Of a stretch of 28,393 nucleotides of DNA, positions 10,955-22,553 are shown one piece after another. The notes below the pieces were generated by a model. The model was given only the letters and a program-made list of their open reading frames with translations, ran no database searches and had not been told where the DNA came from. Within the stretch, counting starts at the first letter, position 1. Every line of letters starts with the position of its first letter. The translations under genes were made by a program, and so were the position numbers. Origin of the DNA: Zygnema circumcarinatum (Eukaryota; Streptophyta; Zygnematophyceae; Zygnematales; Zygnemataceae); the NCBI GenBank assembly GCA_037447605.1, contig CM074819.1:993781-1022173 (forward strand). The letters are read 5' to 3'.

Positions 10955-11356
10955 AGGAGGGCGAGGGCGAGGGCGAGAGCGATGGGAAGGAGGGAGAGAG
11001 AGGGAGAGGGAGAGGGAGAGGGCGAGGGAGAGGGCGAGGGCGATGGCGAGGGCGAGGGCGAGGGCGAGGGCGAGGGCGAGGGCGAGGGAGAGGGAGTAGG
11101 CGAGGGCGAGGGCGAGGGAGAGGGAGAGGGAGAGGGAGGGAGAGGGAGAGGGAAAGGGAGATGGCGAGGGAGAGGGAGAGGGAGAGGGAGAGATGGATAG
11201 GGAGAGGGAGTGGGACAGGGACAGGGAGAGAGATGGATAGGGAGAGAGAGTGGGACAGGGACAGGGAGAGGGCGAGGGAGGGGGAAAGGGAACAGGGACA
11301 GGGAGAGGATGAGGGAAAGGGAGAGGGAGAAAGAGAGGGAGAAGGGGAGGGAGAGA
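10955..11356 (+). repeat. GAGGGC/GAGGGA hexanucleotide array
   Basis: Roughly 400 bp are built from GAGGGC, GAGGGA and GGGACA variants, almost free of pyrimidines except the C of the hexamer. The array ends about 14 nt downstream of the minus-strand stop codon of the transporter (TGA at 11372-11370), so in that transcript it is a long CCCTCT/GCCCTC tract in the 3' UTR. Its period of 6 makes long Glu/Gly and Pro/Ser frames open on both strands; none is credible as a protein. Confidence 0.92.
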
Positions 11357-11369
11357 ATCAGCACAAGCA

Positions 11370-14300
11370 TCACCAGCCCATGACGGTGTTGAGCACGTTG
11401 CAGGCGACACCCGTCACGCTGACGAGCAACCCGAGGAGGACCATAATCCAGGCCAGCAGCCTCTCACCGCCCTTCACTTCCCCCGCGCGGTTGCTGGGCC
11501 CCGCACACACAAGCATGCATGCATGGTATATCAGGATTTGTAGGAGTTCGTTGTTTCAGAGAGGTTGCCGGGAGAGAGAGAGAGCATAGTAGGAGAGGGA
11601 GAGGTTTGTGTGTTTCATGAAAGCAGCCGTCCTCTGATTTTTTTCGATCTTAAAAAGGGAGGAAAAGGCAGAGGAGATTGTAGCTGTTGAATCGTGGAGG
11701 GAGGGATGAAGGTAATTAAGCCATAGACATGACATCACTTCGTGAAAAGAGGAGGGACGCTTCATTCTTCTTCCTTTATATTTTATATTCCTTCCTCTCT
11801 GCGAGGAAACGAATTGATGTCTCCAACTACTAAAATAATAAGTTTCAACAGTCAAAGGCCTCTCATGCACCTCTATTCGCCCTAGGATGATCCCTTATTA
11901 GGTCGGTTTGGGCAAACAGGCAAGGCATGCTCGATCAGGTTTAGTTATTCTCGGTTTGACCAGAGGACTTGACTTAGAAAAAAAATGGCTCACCTTAGTG
12001 CTGCAAGTCCGGGTAAAGTGAAGGCCAATGATACGGCTGCCACAGAGCCGGTGAACTGGAAGGCGAACTCAATATTGGGAACAAATGTAGCGCCCAAAAG
12101 GACGATAATCATAAGAGCCGCAGTCATAGAGAGGTAGCGGAATCTGTCTTCTGTAAGGGGCTTTGCATGGGGGAATATTACAGCATCGAGGTTGGCTCTC
12201 ATCGAGAAGTGAATGACGGGAAATACCATCATGAGATGGACCGCATAGCACAACCGTACAGCATCATCGATGACCTGCTCACATAGAAGTGGGAGGGGGT
12301 TGAAGGAGAAGAAGGCAAGTCAGAGGGACCCGACAACCACTAGGTTTTAATGCTGATTAGAAAAGGGTGCCAATGTACCTTTCTCAAACCTATTATGCAC
12401 TCGGAATGTGACATGAATTTTCATTTTCGACAATTTAGAGACAATGGGTATTCTCCACTAGGAGACAACAGTCACGGATGCATTTTACATGATGTAGAAG
12501 AAAACTCAACAAGGACCCTTCTCATGGCAAACACTAAAGCTGGTTGGGCGGACCCTCAGAGGTCTCCGCACATGCTAAATCACAAAAAAATCTGAGTGCT
12601 TCATCTTTTTAAGGGACTGCAGTATCCATACAGAACATGCTTCGCAGCCTCTCAAATATCTTCGTGAAAAGTAACCAGATGTCAGCATGTATACCTTCAT
12701 GGCAGATATCCAGAAGGGGAGGAAGTGCACCTTTCAGCCACCCATGAGCCTACAACGCAAAGCACAACAAACAATGGCGTGGAGAATTAGGAAGACGATA
12801 GCTCACCCTGCTATATGGCATGTGTAAATAGGAGTCATAGTTTGCCAACACATCTCCCATGGTCGAATCTCCAAATAAAATATAGCCAAAAAAGGCGGTA
12901 ATACAATACACACTCGTGCATAAAAGAAGTGTTGCTTTCGACACTTTTTGCATTTTTTCCCACCGAGGTTGCGCAAGCTCCGCATAAATAGGATGCACTG
13001 GCCAAAAACAGATTGCTGTGAGGTTCAAATGACAGGTTAAAATTGATTACAGTTTCATGCTTATATGATACGTTTAGACCTCTACATTCTCGGACTTGTG
13101 TTGCTCTCTAAATGTGTCCTATGGTACAGCATTCTGCATATGGAGGAAACGGCATATGACTAGCTCGACGTGAAAGCACAAGAGAATGAATAATTCCAGC
13201 AAATTCCCTCAGTTAAACCTGCAACGACATCGACCAAGAAAAAGGGCCCTGATTCGTGTGTACTGAAAGTATTTAGCCTCACAAAAACAATTTCCCATTG
13301 CAGCATAGACGTCACTTGTAAGGGAACATTGATTGCTTTTTCACAACGCGAGTCGTGGCATACCATTGTAATGGCACACATACGCAGTTGACATTGTTGG
13401 GATGATGGTTGCAAGCTGAGCCACTGCCCGCCAACTATCCAGCCGAGGTAACAAGTGCACCTCCTCAAACTTGATGCGGCCCTCCACCCAGTTGTAGGTT
13501 GAAACGAACACAGTGATGAACACAAAGATGACAGCCAAGAGAATGGAGAGGGCAGAAGTGTGACTCAAGGAATCTGCAATGGCGATTAAAGAGAACTGCG
13601 ATCATTAAACGAAGAATAATGGATAATGCAATTTGGTGAAGAGTTGCAGACGAATTGAGCCCCAATTGCTTATCGGACCCACATTAAAGTATACTCAAGT
13701 GAAAACGCATCAAAGATGGGTGACTGCATTGTAGGGTGCTAGAAGTAGCATATGCTTGCTGACAGTTTGGAATAGGCAACTCACCAATGCGCTCGAACAC
13801 CACCAGTGGGCTGAGGACAAACACAGCCGTTCCAACAAGTACAGCTGTGCGCGAATTCCACCAGTGATAGCCACCAGCCCACTCTTCTAGCAGACCTTGA
13901 TGGTGTTCTATCCCTTTACCTGCTCCGGAGAGCACATCACCTGCACGACAGCAATGGTCGAAGCAGGAAATTAGGAAAATTTCGTAGCTAAAAAATATCT
14001 TTTCAAGGACGCACAAAACAGAACTCACAGGACTCCAAAAAGTGCACTAGCAAATATAGGGTTTGGGTGAGAAACGCATAAAGACTTGGACTGTAGTGCG
14101 TGATCCAACTTGACAAAGAACGTTTTTGAATAGGTTTAAATGCTTGCACGAGTTTACAAATGTCCTTTGTATGAATAATGCAAACGAATATGCTGAGCAT
14201 ATCGTTATCAACACAGCTTATTATCCACGTGATGCAAAATTGGGTAGGTCTTGAACCTCCTGGCGGATTTCTGAGATAAGGGAGATATGCGGCTATGCCT

Positions 14301-16027
14301 CCTTTCGTAATGCAACTTATTTAATTAAAATGGCTATTGTCGGATCGTTTCAAATTCTACCAGAAGGTGATTTCTAACAAATAAAAGGTGTATTTTTTCC
14401 GTAACGTCGATTATTTACACATAAATTATTCATTGATAGACCATCTACTTATCACCGTTCCTCACACTCATAACAAACTCCAACTTGTCACGTTTAAATG
14501 TTCCTCATTATTCTCTTTCGCTTTGTTTCTTTACAAACTAGCATGAGAGCATTATCAATCTCAAGCTAACAGCAGGCAGGAGAAACAAGTAAATTGCCCG
14601 GCGTTCTCACCAATAATAATCATGTAGATGATGAGAATCCCCAAGGCATTAACAATGATGCAGAAGCGCAGGGCAGCTCGCCCCCAGCGGCCCCTTGTGC
14701 GTGTCATGAGATCAGCATAGGACCACAGCCCAGACGCTCGAGAGCAGCGAAGGAGCATCTTCACTGAACACTCCGTAAGAATACCCATGCCACAAAGTGT
14801 CAGGAGGCCAAGAGGAAGTCCCAAAACCTGCATCGGGAGGAACATCAAATGTAAGGGTTTTTTGAACAAACAACGATAACAACAATTCAGAGGATCAGGC
14901 TGGAGTACTCATACCACCAACGTGTTCAGGACGTACAGTAAATGATTATTTCTGGGTAAAAAGGGCAATAAACTATGCGGGAGCCATTTGTCACTGCCAA
15001 ATATAACCGGCATTGGAAGGTCTGATATTTAGCAGACCCTTCCAGGGATTTTTCTCAACCCAATGCTCCAATGATAGAAATCTCTAGGCGAATATTCCAG
15101 GTGTTCAAATTATTTCAATGAAATAAACAGTTCAAAACACCACCAGCCCTACCCGAGCCATGGCAGTACCGTCTGTGGAAGTAGCTCTGTTCAAAGCCGC
15201 ACCTTCATCTTCGCTGGAAGGCCCATAATCCCTGCGCCGATGATGCTGGTGGACAAGTTGTACACTGCACTTGCTGTGGAAGACCCACCGACAGCATCAC
15301 ACTGCAAGTCTGAATCACGTGCCTTGAAGGGCAATAAAGGGCTTTTCTCGTCAACTGGGAGGAGGTTGTTCTCATTCTCCGGCCTGGTCACTCCCCATCA
15401 AGAGAGAGATAGCAACATAATGAGCACTCAGCCCGAGATCAGGTTCAATTGTTTAGTCTCAATCGTCAATATGGTTCAGCAAGAATGTTGGACGCATGCC
15501 ATGAGTATAACAAAAAGTTGACAAACATTGTAAAGAGTGGACTGTTTCCATCTCATGGTTTCTGGTTCAGTGACTTACGCCTTCAAACAGCCTATTCCCG
15601 CAATGGACGGGCAGCATGGTCAGCAAGTTTGAAGCAGGTTTGCCATCTTTTTGGCAAATCAGCGGACCCGCAATGCGAGCTAAATTTTTTGACATCATCC
15701 CATGCCGTCAACTACAGACCACAGTGTTTAAACTAGCTTTACTTCTTGCTTTCTGGCAACTGCATTTGATGGGCAATTCACCTAATCATGCACACAATCA
15801 TACGAAGACAAACTCATGCAACGCACGTTCATCGTCCAATGCCACCCAACGCACTCATAAACACTTTGAGACCAGCTCGATTTCCTGCAATACCATAACA
15901 TGCCTCACAACCCACGCCTGAAAAGATGGTTCACAACTCACGAGGGTAGTGGAGCTGCTCCACAGTCAGCGGGCATGTCTGGAATTAGCATCCTTGTGTG
16001 CCCATTGGCATCAAATGGCTTCCCCAT
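11370..16027 (-). CDS. AVT6: AVT6/SLC38-like vacuolar amino acid transporter (8 exons, first exon tentative)
   Basis: In transcript order: 16027-15942 (tentative), 15383-15203, 14827-14611, 13940-13785, 13573-13364, 12997-12807, 12274-11994, 11493-11370. Phases agree; 481 aa, against about 440-490 for the family. Recognised by a strong match to the AAAP family AVT6 pattern: acidic N-terminus with DEKSPLLP, then [84 protein letters not shown] and [11 protein letters not shown]. About ten or eleven hydrophobic spans are expected. Family role: proton-coupled export of amino acids from the vacuole, or transport at ER/plasma membrane. The body from 15383 to 11370 is secure. The start is not: no in-frame ATG exists in the PENENNLLP exon, and the proposed ATG exon (MGKPFDANG.. 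ending at donor CTC/gtgagt) fits the phase but has an open frame further upstream, so it could be internal or spurious. Confidence 0.87.
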
Positions 16028-16776
16028 AGAACTCACAATGCGTGTTTCTTCCAATATCAGAACAGCTCTCCGGTAGAAAGGATTTTTCCAAAACCACTTC
16101 AGGTAGAATCCGGAATGGAATCACTACAAAAATAGCCGTTGAGTTCGTTGTCTTGTGGACAAAATTGCAAACGAAATTCAATGATGACTTGCTCTGATGA
16201 GACAGCTTGTGGGTGGAGGGAAACCGATCCTTTCGACAAGGAAACTCAATGGAACCTGCACATATGGTAACGGCATTGCTTTACTCTTCGCAGCACTTAA
16301 TAAAGAGGAAATTTCAGTTGTAAAGGAAGTTAAAGGAAGCAGTTACACATTCCTCTGCCTCTTCCCATGCTCCCAGCTTCCAGAAAAGAATTCCAGCGAG
16401 CCCTGCCAAAATTGGCACAGCTGTCTTCAAGCAGAAGTTTACAACCACATACGAATGTAATGCTGACTCAGTTCTTAGGGCTTGATCAACCCTGCGACAA
16501 GATGAAGGAAGTGAAAGTCCATTCAACATAACAGACGGAAGAAGAAAAGGAAATATCGGCGTAATATAATAGGAATTTCAGAAAGCTGCAAGTGTTTTTT
16601 CGAAACAGACTGAAAGCAAGAAATCTGGAGTCGACAGCTGCATCTTCGAACGACCAGACGCGCCATTTTTGTGACTCGAAAACACGTTCGATGAATGTAT
16701 ATTCTGTATCCTGTTAAAACGGTCCGGAAAATGACTGACAAAACCTATGCAGAAACAAATTGAAACGACGAGGCAT
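16011..16776 (-). CDS. Doubtful small membrane protein (3 candidate exons)
   Basis: A chain with consistent phases can be built: 16776-16745, 16491-16349, 16123-16011, giving 95 aa. The middle exon is the best part. Its acceptor is strong (cttccttcatcttgtcgcag) and it encodes a helical, hydrophobic segment including VVVNFCLKTAVPILAGLAG and ILFWKLGAWEEAEE, which would give one transmembrane span. I recognise no family. The first donor is weak (AG/gttttg), and the last exon overlaps the tentative first exon of the transporter on the same strand. It could instead be an upstream exon of the transporter transcript or chance. Confidence 0.15.
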
Positions 16777-16779
16777 GAC

Positions 16780-18900
16780 TAAGAAAAGAAAGCGCGAAAT
16801 TCGCATTGCAAAGTTGGAATTCGAACAGGCATCGCAATGTAAGTGAGTTCTGAATGCTTGCAGTGAAACAGAAGAATGTAACGGAGCCAGCCGCCACAAG
16901 AGTAGCAGCAGTCAATACTGGAACAAAAAAAAAGATGAGAAGGCTTTCACACATAAGTTGAGTTCAACTCTCTGAGCTGTAAACAATACAAAGGTTACAA
17001 GCGCTCTTTCGCTGGCAACTTTCAGCCAATGCCTCTCTGCAATTGACACCCACGCGTGCATTGCATCATACAGAACAGGCAGGACGCATGATAAGCTTCA
17101 ATGACATGCTTGAATGCAATCGATGCTTGAAAAATCATTCTGCACTTCCTGAATAAGCTCTTTCCTGTCCGCGCGGCAGTCACCTGCAAGGATAAGCAGC
17201 CTCCGGGACCATTCGAATCGTCAAAAAAAGCGCTTTTCTCCTCGGATTCCTCCCAGCCTCCAGTCCTTCCCTCCTGCACCAAGAAATTCTGTGACGTTTG
17301 CTTGAAGCGCAAGGAAGCTGTTCACACTCCCCCGTGCAGCGAGAAGACGAGCAGAAAATCGCTCGCAGGGGATTGCCTGACGAAGGCCTAACCCTGACCC
17401 TCACTATCAAGAAATAATCAAGGAACTGAGAGAGAGGGAGGGAGAGAGAGGGAGAGAGAAAGAGGGAGAGGGCGAGAAGAGTCGTCGCCAACAGGAAGAA
17501 GGAATCGAGTCCGCCTCCTGCAAAGCTTTTAGCTTTCACTTCCTCTGAGCCATCAGTGGCAGTCAAGAAAGTTCCTGTTCAACATTAGTACACTATCTCG
17601 CGAAATAAGTTGTGTAAGTGAACTGGAGAGTACGCATTTCGATACGTTTCAAAGTAAGAAACGTCAAAGATTTTGGCTGTCACGGCCTTAGAACTGAACC
17701 CACAGCCCTTCCGAAAAACTCGAAATTTTAGCGCCCAGCAAAAAAATAATTCAAGTTTGTAACGAACCAATAGAAATATGCCACGTGCGCACATCAACTT
17801 GGAAACAGATAAATGATGCCCCGCTGGCGAGCCACGATCCGACGTGGCAGCAGTGTGCGGCGCCGAAGTGCTGACGTGGCGCCGGATTGCGGCCGGAAAG
17901 GCGGCGCCGCCAGCCGCCTTCACCTGCACGCGAATACGACAAAACAGGGCCGCCAGTTTGGGGCCCACAGACATTGGAAATTTTGAAAAATTATTTTCTG
18001 GCTCAATAGGCCGAACAGGACACGTGACGCAAAGCGATTGGTAGAGACTCAACTTTTTTTATTTTTTAGAAATTGTTTTTATAGAGACAGGCCGTCGTCA
18101 TATTGATGGCGTGGCAGTAGCTGTTTGAGCAGAGCCAATTACAGCTTGCCACGTTTCCAAAATTTCCAGCGTGGGGTGCTCGGATTGGTCCAATCTTGGT
18201 GAAGTGCCGCCAATGGAGTCCGTCCCATCCTAGGAAGGGCTCAAGAGGTTGTGCAACAAGCGCTTGTTGAACAAACGTTTGCACTAGGACAGAGCATGGC
18301 ATGGGACTCGCATTCATTCATGCATGCATGGGACAATGTGCGGACATTGGCAAGGCCGCCCTGCCAATTGCTCCAGGCCCCCTCTTAAGAACTAGCCTTC
18401 CGCCACTTCGTTGCACATGTCGATCGGTTTACTTAGGGGTTTAGGGTTTAAGTTTGAGGGTTTAGGGTTTCGGATTTTAGGGTATAAGCTTTAGAATTTA
18501 GGGTTTAGGGTTTACGGTTTAAGGATTTAGGGTTCAGGGGTTAGGGTTTTAGGATTTAGGATTCAAGGGGTTAGGGTTTAAGGGTTTAGACTTTCACATG
18601 CAACGATCATAGCTTAAGACCGTACGAATCATCAAAATAAGAATCACTCCAGTCTCAAATGCCATGTTATGTCCATAAAAGCCAACCTTTTTATTGAAGC
18701 AGTTCCAGTCTCACACCATCATCTCCACTCTCCCCTGCCTGCATCACTCTGCCTCCAAAGGTCATATCCTTCTCCAAAACCTTCACTCAACTCTCTTTCA
18801 TTACTCAGCATCTCACTCATTGCTTCAAAATTCACTTTCTCTTCTCTTTTCTTTCATTCTCTTTCAAAGAGCAAGTACTTCCGCTTAACTCCTCCGTCAC
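16780..18900. other. Intergenic region between the transporter and the S1/zinc-knuckle gene
   Basis: No gene is supported. A strong acceptor-like site with a T9 tract lies near 16915 on the minus strand, without a matching donor. A GA-rich tract is at about 17425-17475. 17790-18030 is locally GC-rich with GACGTGGC and CACGTG-like motifs. 18434-18589 is the telomere-like array. 18600-18900 should be the 3' UTR of the zinc-knuckle gene (minus strand), including GAAAGA-rich sequence at about 18830-18870. Confidence 0.5.
18434..18589 (+). repeat. Degenerate interstitial telomere-like array (TTTAGGG)
   Basis: About 155 bp of TTTAGGG variants: TTTAGGG, TTTAAGG, TTTACGG, TTCAGGG, TTTTAGG and similar. 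Around half a dozen units are exact and all are in the same orientation. This is the plant (Arabidopsis-type) telomere unit. Such arrays arise from telomerase-mediated break repair or ancient fusion, followed by decay. It lies just beyond the expected 3' end of the zinc-knuckle gene. Confidence 0.85.
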
Positions 18901-18902
18901 CT

Positions 18903-21900
18903 TCACTTCTCATCATCTCTCTCTTCAAACTTCTCTCTCCCCTCTTCTAGAGCTTCGTGCTTTCCATGGCCTTCTTCTCCATCTTGAAGGTCTCCCCTCT
19001 CCTTCTCTGCTCCGCTTCGCCTCCCATCGACCTCCTTCTCCTCCTCCTCCTCCTCATCAGAAGAAGAAGAAGACGAAGAAGAGGTCTGATCATCTCCTCT
19101 CCCCCTCCCCACCCTCTCCCTTCTGCCCTCATCTTCATCAGAATATCTATCACCACCTCTCCTCTCCCTCAGATCTTTCATCCCTTTCCCCTGCTCTGTC
19201 CCCAGAGCTCTCCCTTCTCCCTGCCTTCCTCTGGACATGGAATGTTTCCTATGGTCTATCCTCATATCCTCCTCTTCATCTTCACTGAACTTTCTTCTTG
19301 GTGTGATTTCATCTCTTCCCCTCCTGTCCCCCCCTCTACCACTACCACGTTCATACTCAAGCTCACTCGCTACGCCTCTCCTCTCGCGCTCAGAAAGGCT
19401 CCCCCTCCGTTCCTCCTCTTCCCTCCTCCCTCGATCCTCATCCACTCTCGGTCTTACCTTCTCTCTCTCCCTTTCTCGAACACCATCTCCAATGCGTCCC
19501 TCCCCTCTCTCGCGCTGTGACTCCGTCACTTCCATACCATCCTCATTCCTCCTGGAATGTCCCCTCTCCCTTTCCCTTTCCCTTCCCCTTTCGCTTCCTC
19601 TTTCCCTCTCCCTCTCCCTCTCCCTCTCCCTTCCTCTCTCCCCCTCCCTCTCCCTCTCCCGCGGCAAGCTCCCTCTTTTCCTTTCATCTGCATAGTCGCC
19701 AGGAGAACGTTTACGGACATCATCTCGTCCCCTTCTGGTCTCTTGCCATTCCCTATCCTGAGCTTTCCTGCTATCCATGTGAATCTGATCTGTGTAATCT
19801 ATCGAAGGGTCTCTTTGTCTTTCCCTTTTTAGCATCTCCTGCTTAAAGTCCTCTTTTTCCCGTGGGTCATTCCCTTCCCCCCTCGCATCATCTGCCCGTC
19901 TAACCACGAGTGTTTGCCTAACCATATCACCTCCTCTCTCATCTGACTTGAGACCAGGAGATATCCGTTTTGGATCTCCTCGACTTGCATGTCTAACATC
20001 TTCGAACTCCTCTCGCCTTCCCCTATCTCTCTCCTCCTCTTCATAGCCTCCCCTCTCCTTCCTCCTTTCCTTGTCAAGCCTACCTCCTCTCACCTTGTCC
20101 TCATCGCTCTGCTCACTCTCAGTACCCTTGTCAATCCGAGCATCTATCTTCCCTTTTGAAGAATGCTTCCGTTCCGACTTCCCTTTCGTTGCCTTATCTC
20201 CATCTTCTCCTGATGAGTCCTCTCTCTCTCTATGCTCCTTACTCCGCTTGCGTTTAGAGCTCTTCCTCCTGTCTTCGCTACTTTCGCTCTCAGAATCATC
20301 ACTTTCATCATCCCTCTTTCTCTTCCTCTTCTTCTTCTTCTCCTTTTCCTCCCCCCCAGATTTCCTTCTCTTATGCTCTTTCCTTCGGTGCTCCCGCCTC
20401 TTCTCCTTCTTCCGTTTCTTTTCCTCTTTGTGAGCCTTCTTCCGCTTGGTTTCCTCTTCCAGCTGAGCAATCACAGCAAGAGCTTCTTCCTTAGAAGTAA
20501 TCTTATCAGGTAAGCTTTTGCTATCCTTCGCGCCAACTCCTGCTCTCCCACCCTTCTCACTCTCTTCTCTCCCTCCTCCGATATGCTTAGCATCCCCTCC
20601 TATTCCTACTCCATGAGTCATCCAGGCTGGCTGAGTCATAGCCCTCCCCCTTCCCCTACCAACAGGCAATCCCATTCCCGGTGATAACCCTAATCCTTTA
20701 CCCCTCCCATTTTCTGCACCATTCAATGACTTCCCAGAGCCCGCTCCTCTACTATATCCTGCTTCTCCTTTCTCACTTACTTTATTTGCACTTGAAATGT
20801 CTCCTTTTACCTCCTTTCTACTGCTTTCTTTTTCCTCCACCTCATCAACCTCTGGAACCAGTTCATAGGCTTTGGCTTTGTCCAATGAAGCATAGCATTC
20901 AGTTTTCAAGTGACCATGTCCGCCACAGCGTGTGCAGGTCACGTTATAAATGTGTCCCAGCTCCATCTGCAACACAGAAAATAGCCAATCCTGTTCAAAG
21001 CTCCTTCTCTTAACACTGACTGGCGACCGAAATCGCAGGCATCCAGAGTACAAATTTGAAGGAAAAGACAAAAAAAGAGGGAAGGGGGGAGGAGAGAAAA
21101 TCTCCTCTCACTCAACCTTCGCTTCCAATGCGGAAACCACGAGCAGGGAGTGGAGAAAGCACACAGGCAAGAATGTGTGGACTGCAAATAGCATAACTAC
21201 AGAGCTGTTAAAATTTGATATGTATATGTAAGAATATGCACCTTTTTTGGCTCCTGCCAACTCGGCTTTGAGCCCTGATCCTGAGAGATGTTGTTGGGAT
21301 CCTTGTCTTTGCCGTCCTTTTGGTTGACTACCTTCATTGATGCGCCGATTTTAGGGTTTCCAGAGTCCTCTTCTTTCATGGATACTACCTTCACCCACAC
21401 GATGTCGCCTTCATCGGCCACTCCCTGCAAGGCCTTCACTTTTGCATCATCCGGATCTTCTCGATTCGTCACCTGCAGTTCCAAAAGAATCCAATGAAAA
21501 GTATGAATTAAACTGCAAATGAAGACTGCCAACCCATAATTGGTTTGCATGCAGATGCAGATTTACATTGTATACATTTACCGAATAAACAGCAAACAAT
21601 ATTCCGAACTTTGACACCGCTGATAATAGTTCTGATTAACCGAAAGATACTGTTGCCCGTCTTCTACTTGCATAATTCATGTGACGTTACGAGTAACAAA
21701 TGACTCTGGCAGGCAAAAAATGTCATACAAATATTCCACTTTTGCGCCTCCTTGTGCTCTTTACAGAAACCCTAAAACGTCAAAAGCACGCTCTCGCCAA
21801 CAGCGCTGTCGCCAACTGTCCAGCCACGACCCAAATTCTACAAAGACCCTCAATAGAATAACCACATCGTAAAGCTCTAACAAAGTCATGCACCCAAAAA

Positions 21901-22553
21901 GTCCACTCCCTCTCCCCCTCCCTCTCTACTTCTCCCTCTTCTGGCCCCATACCGACCTCCGCCCTCTGCCCTTCTCCCCTCCCCACTTCCGAGATCCACT
22001 CTCCCACCTCCCCATCTCCCCTCTCTCCTCTTTCCTCTCCTCCCTCCCCATCCCCCTCCCTCTCTCTCTCTCTCCTCTCACTGACCTCATAGTCGCTGAC
22101 GTGCGAGAGATGCACAAGCGCATGCTTCCTGTAGCCGTCCAATTGCACAAACAGTCCAAAAGGCCGCACGCTCCGCACTGTGGCCTTGTGAATGGAGTAC
22201 AGATCGGGAACTGCATCTGAAAGGGGAGCCCTCTCCCTCTCCCTTCCATCCCTCCCACCCCACCTCCCTCCTCCTCCTCCACCTCCTCTACCACCGCTGT
22301 AGCCTCCCCTCTCACCATCCCGCATCCCCTCCCCGTAGCTCTTTCCCCGGAAGCTTTCACCTTCCCTCCTCTCTCCGCCTCTCTCTCCCTCCCTCAATTC
22401 CCTCTCTCTGCGTTCTCCATAACCTCCCGGCCTCCTCTCAGACTCTCCCCTCCTGTCAGCGTATGATGGAGGGCGGTCTCTCTCTTCGTCGCTCTCTCTC
22501 TCTCTCTCCCTCCAGCGCTCTCCCGCGCCGCCATGCCCGTCCCCTGCCGCCAT
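18903..22553 (-). CDS. ZCCHC17: S1-domain plus CCHC zinc-knuckle RNA-binding protein, ZCCHC17/pNO40-like (3 exons)
   Basis: Exons in transcript order: 22553-22086, 21472-21242, 20966-18903; all phase 0, GT-AG; 920 aa. The ATG context is good (gggagccATGGCG). Residues 1-110 are Arg/Glu/Gly-rich. An S1-type RNA-binding fold spans about 113-215: DLYSIHKATVRSVRPFGLFV, KHALVHLSHVSDYE, GDIVWVKVVSMKEE, then SMKVVNQKDGKDKDPNNI, which is diagnostic against animal ZCCHC17. The zinc knuckle follows at about 243-256 (CTRCGGHGHLKTEC, C-X2-C-X4-H-X4-C). The remaining ~660 residues are Lys/Arg/Glu/Asp/Ser-rich with RE, KRK and poly-Ser/poly-Glu runs, much longer than the animal protein (about 240 aa). Expected location is the nucleolus or nuclear speckles, with a role in ribosome biogenesis or splicing (family knowledge; the plant function is inference). 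Confidence 0.87.

Noticed and set aside
10955-11356. CRISPR-like array
   Set aside because: There are no unique spacers between repeats; it is a plain hexanucleotide microsatellite in a nuclear genome.
10922-11589. Long open frames on both strands in the hexamer array (Glu/Gly and Pro/Ser repeats)
   Set aside because: A period-6 repeat without stop codons opens several frames at once; no non-repetitive protein sequence or splice context supports them.
15191-15391. Start of the transporter at the GTG at 15391
   Set aside because: GTG is not a plausible start here, and an in-frame stop lies just upstream; the exon is better entered by splicing at 15383.
16776-16816. Plus-strand ATG followed by a Lys/Arg-rich stretch and then a perfect GTAAGTGAG donor near 16838
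   Set aside because: No following exon in phase; the next acceptor is only about 25 nt away, too close for an intron.
18957-20513. Plus-strand Ser/Leu/Phe-rich frames opposite the zinc-knuckle gene
   Set aside because: Antisense shadows of the Arg/Glu/Lys-rich coding strand.
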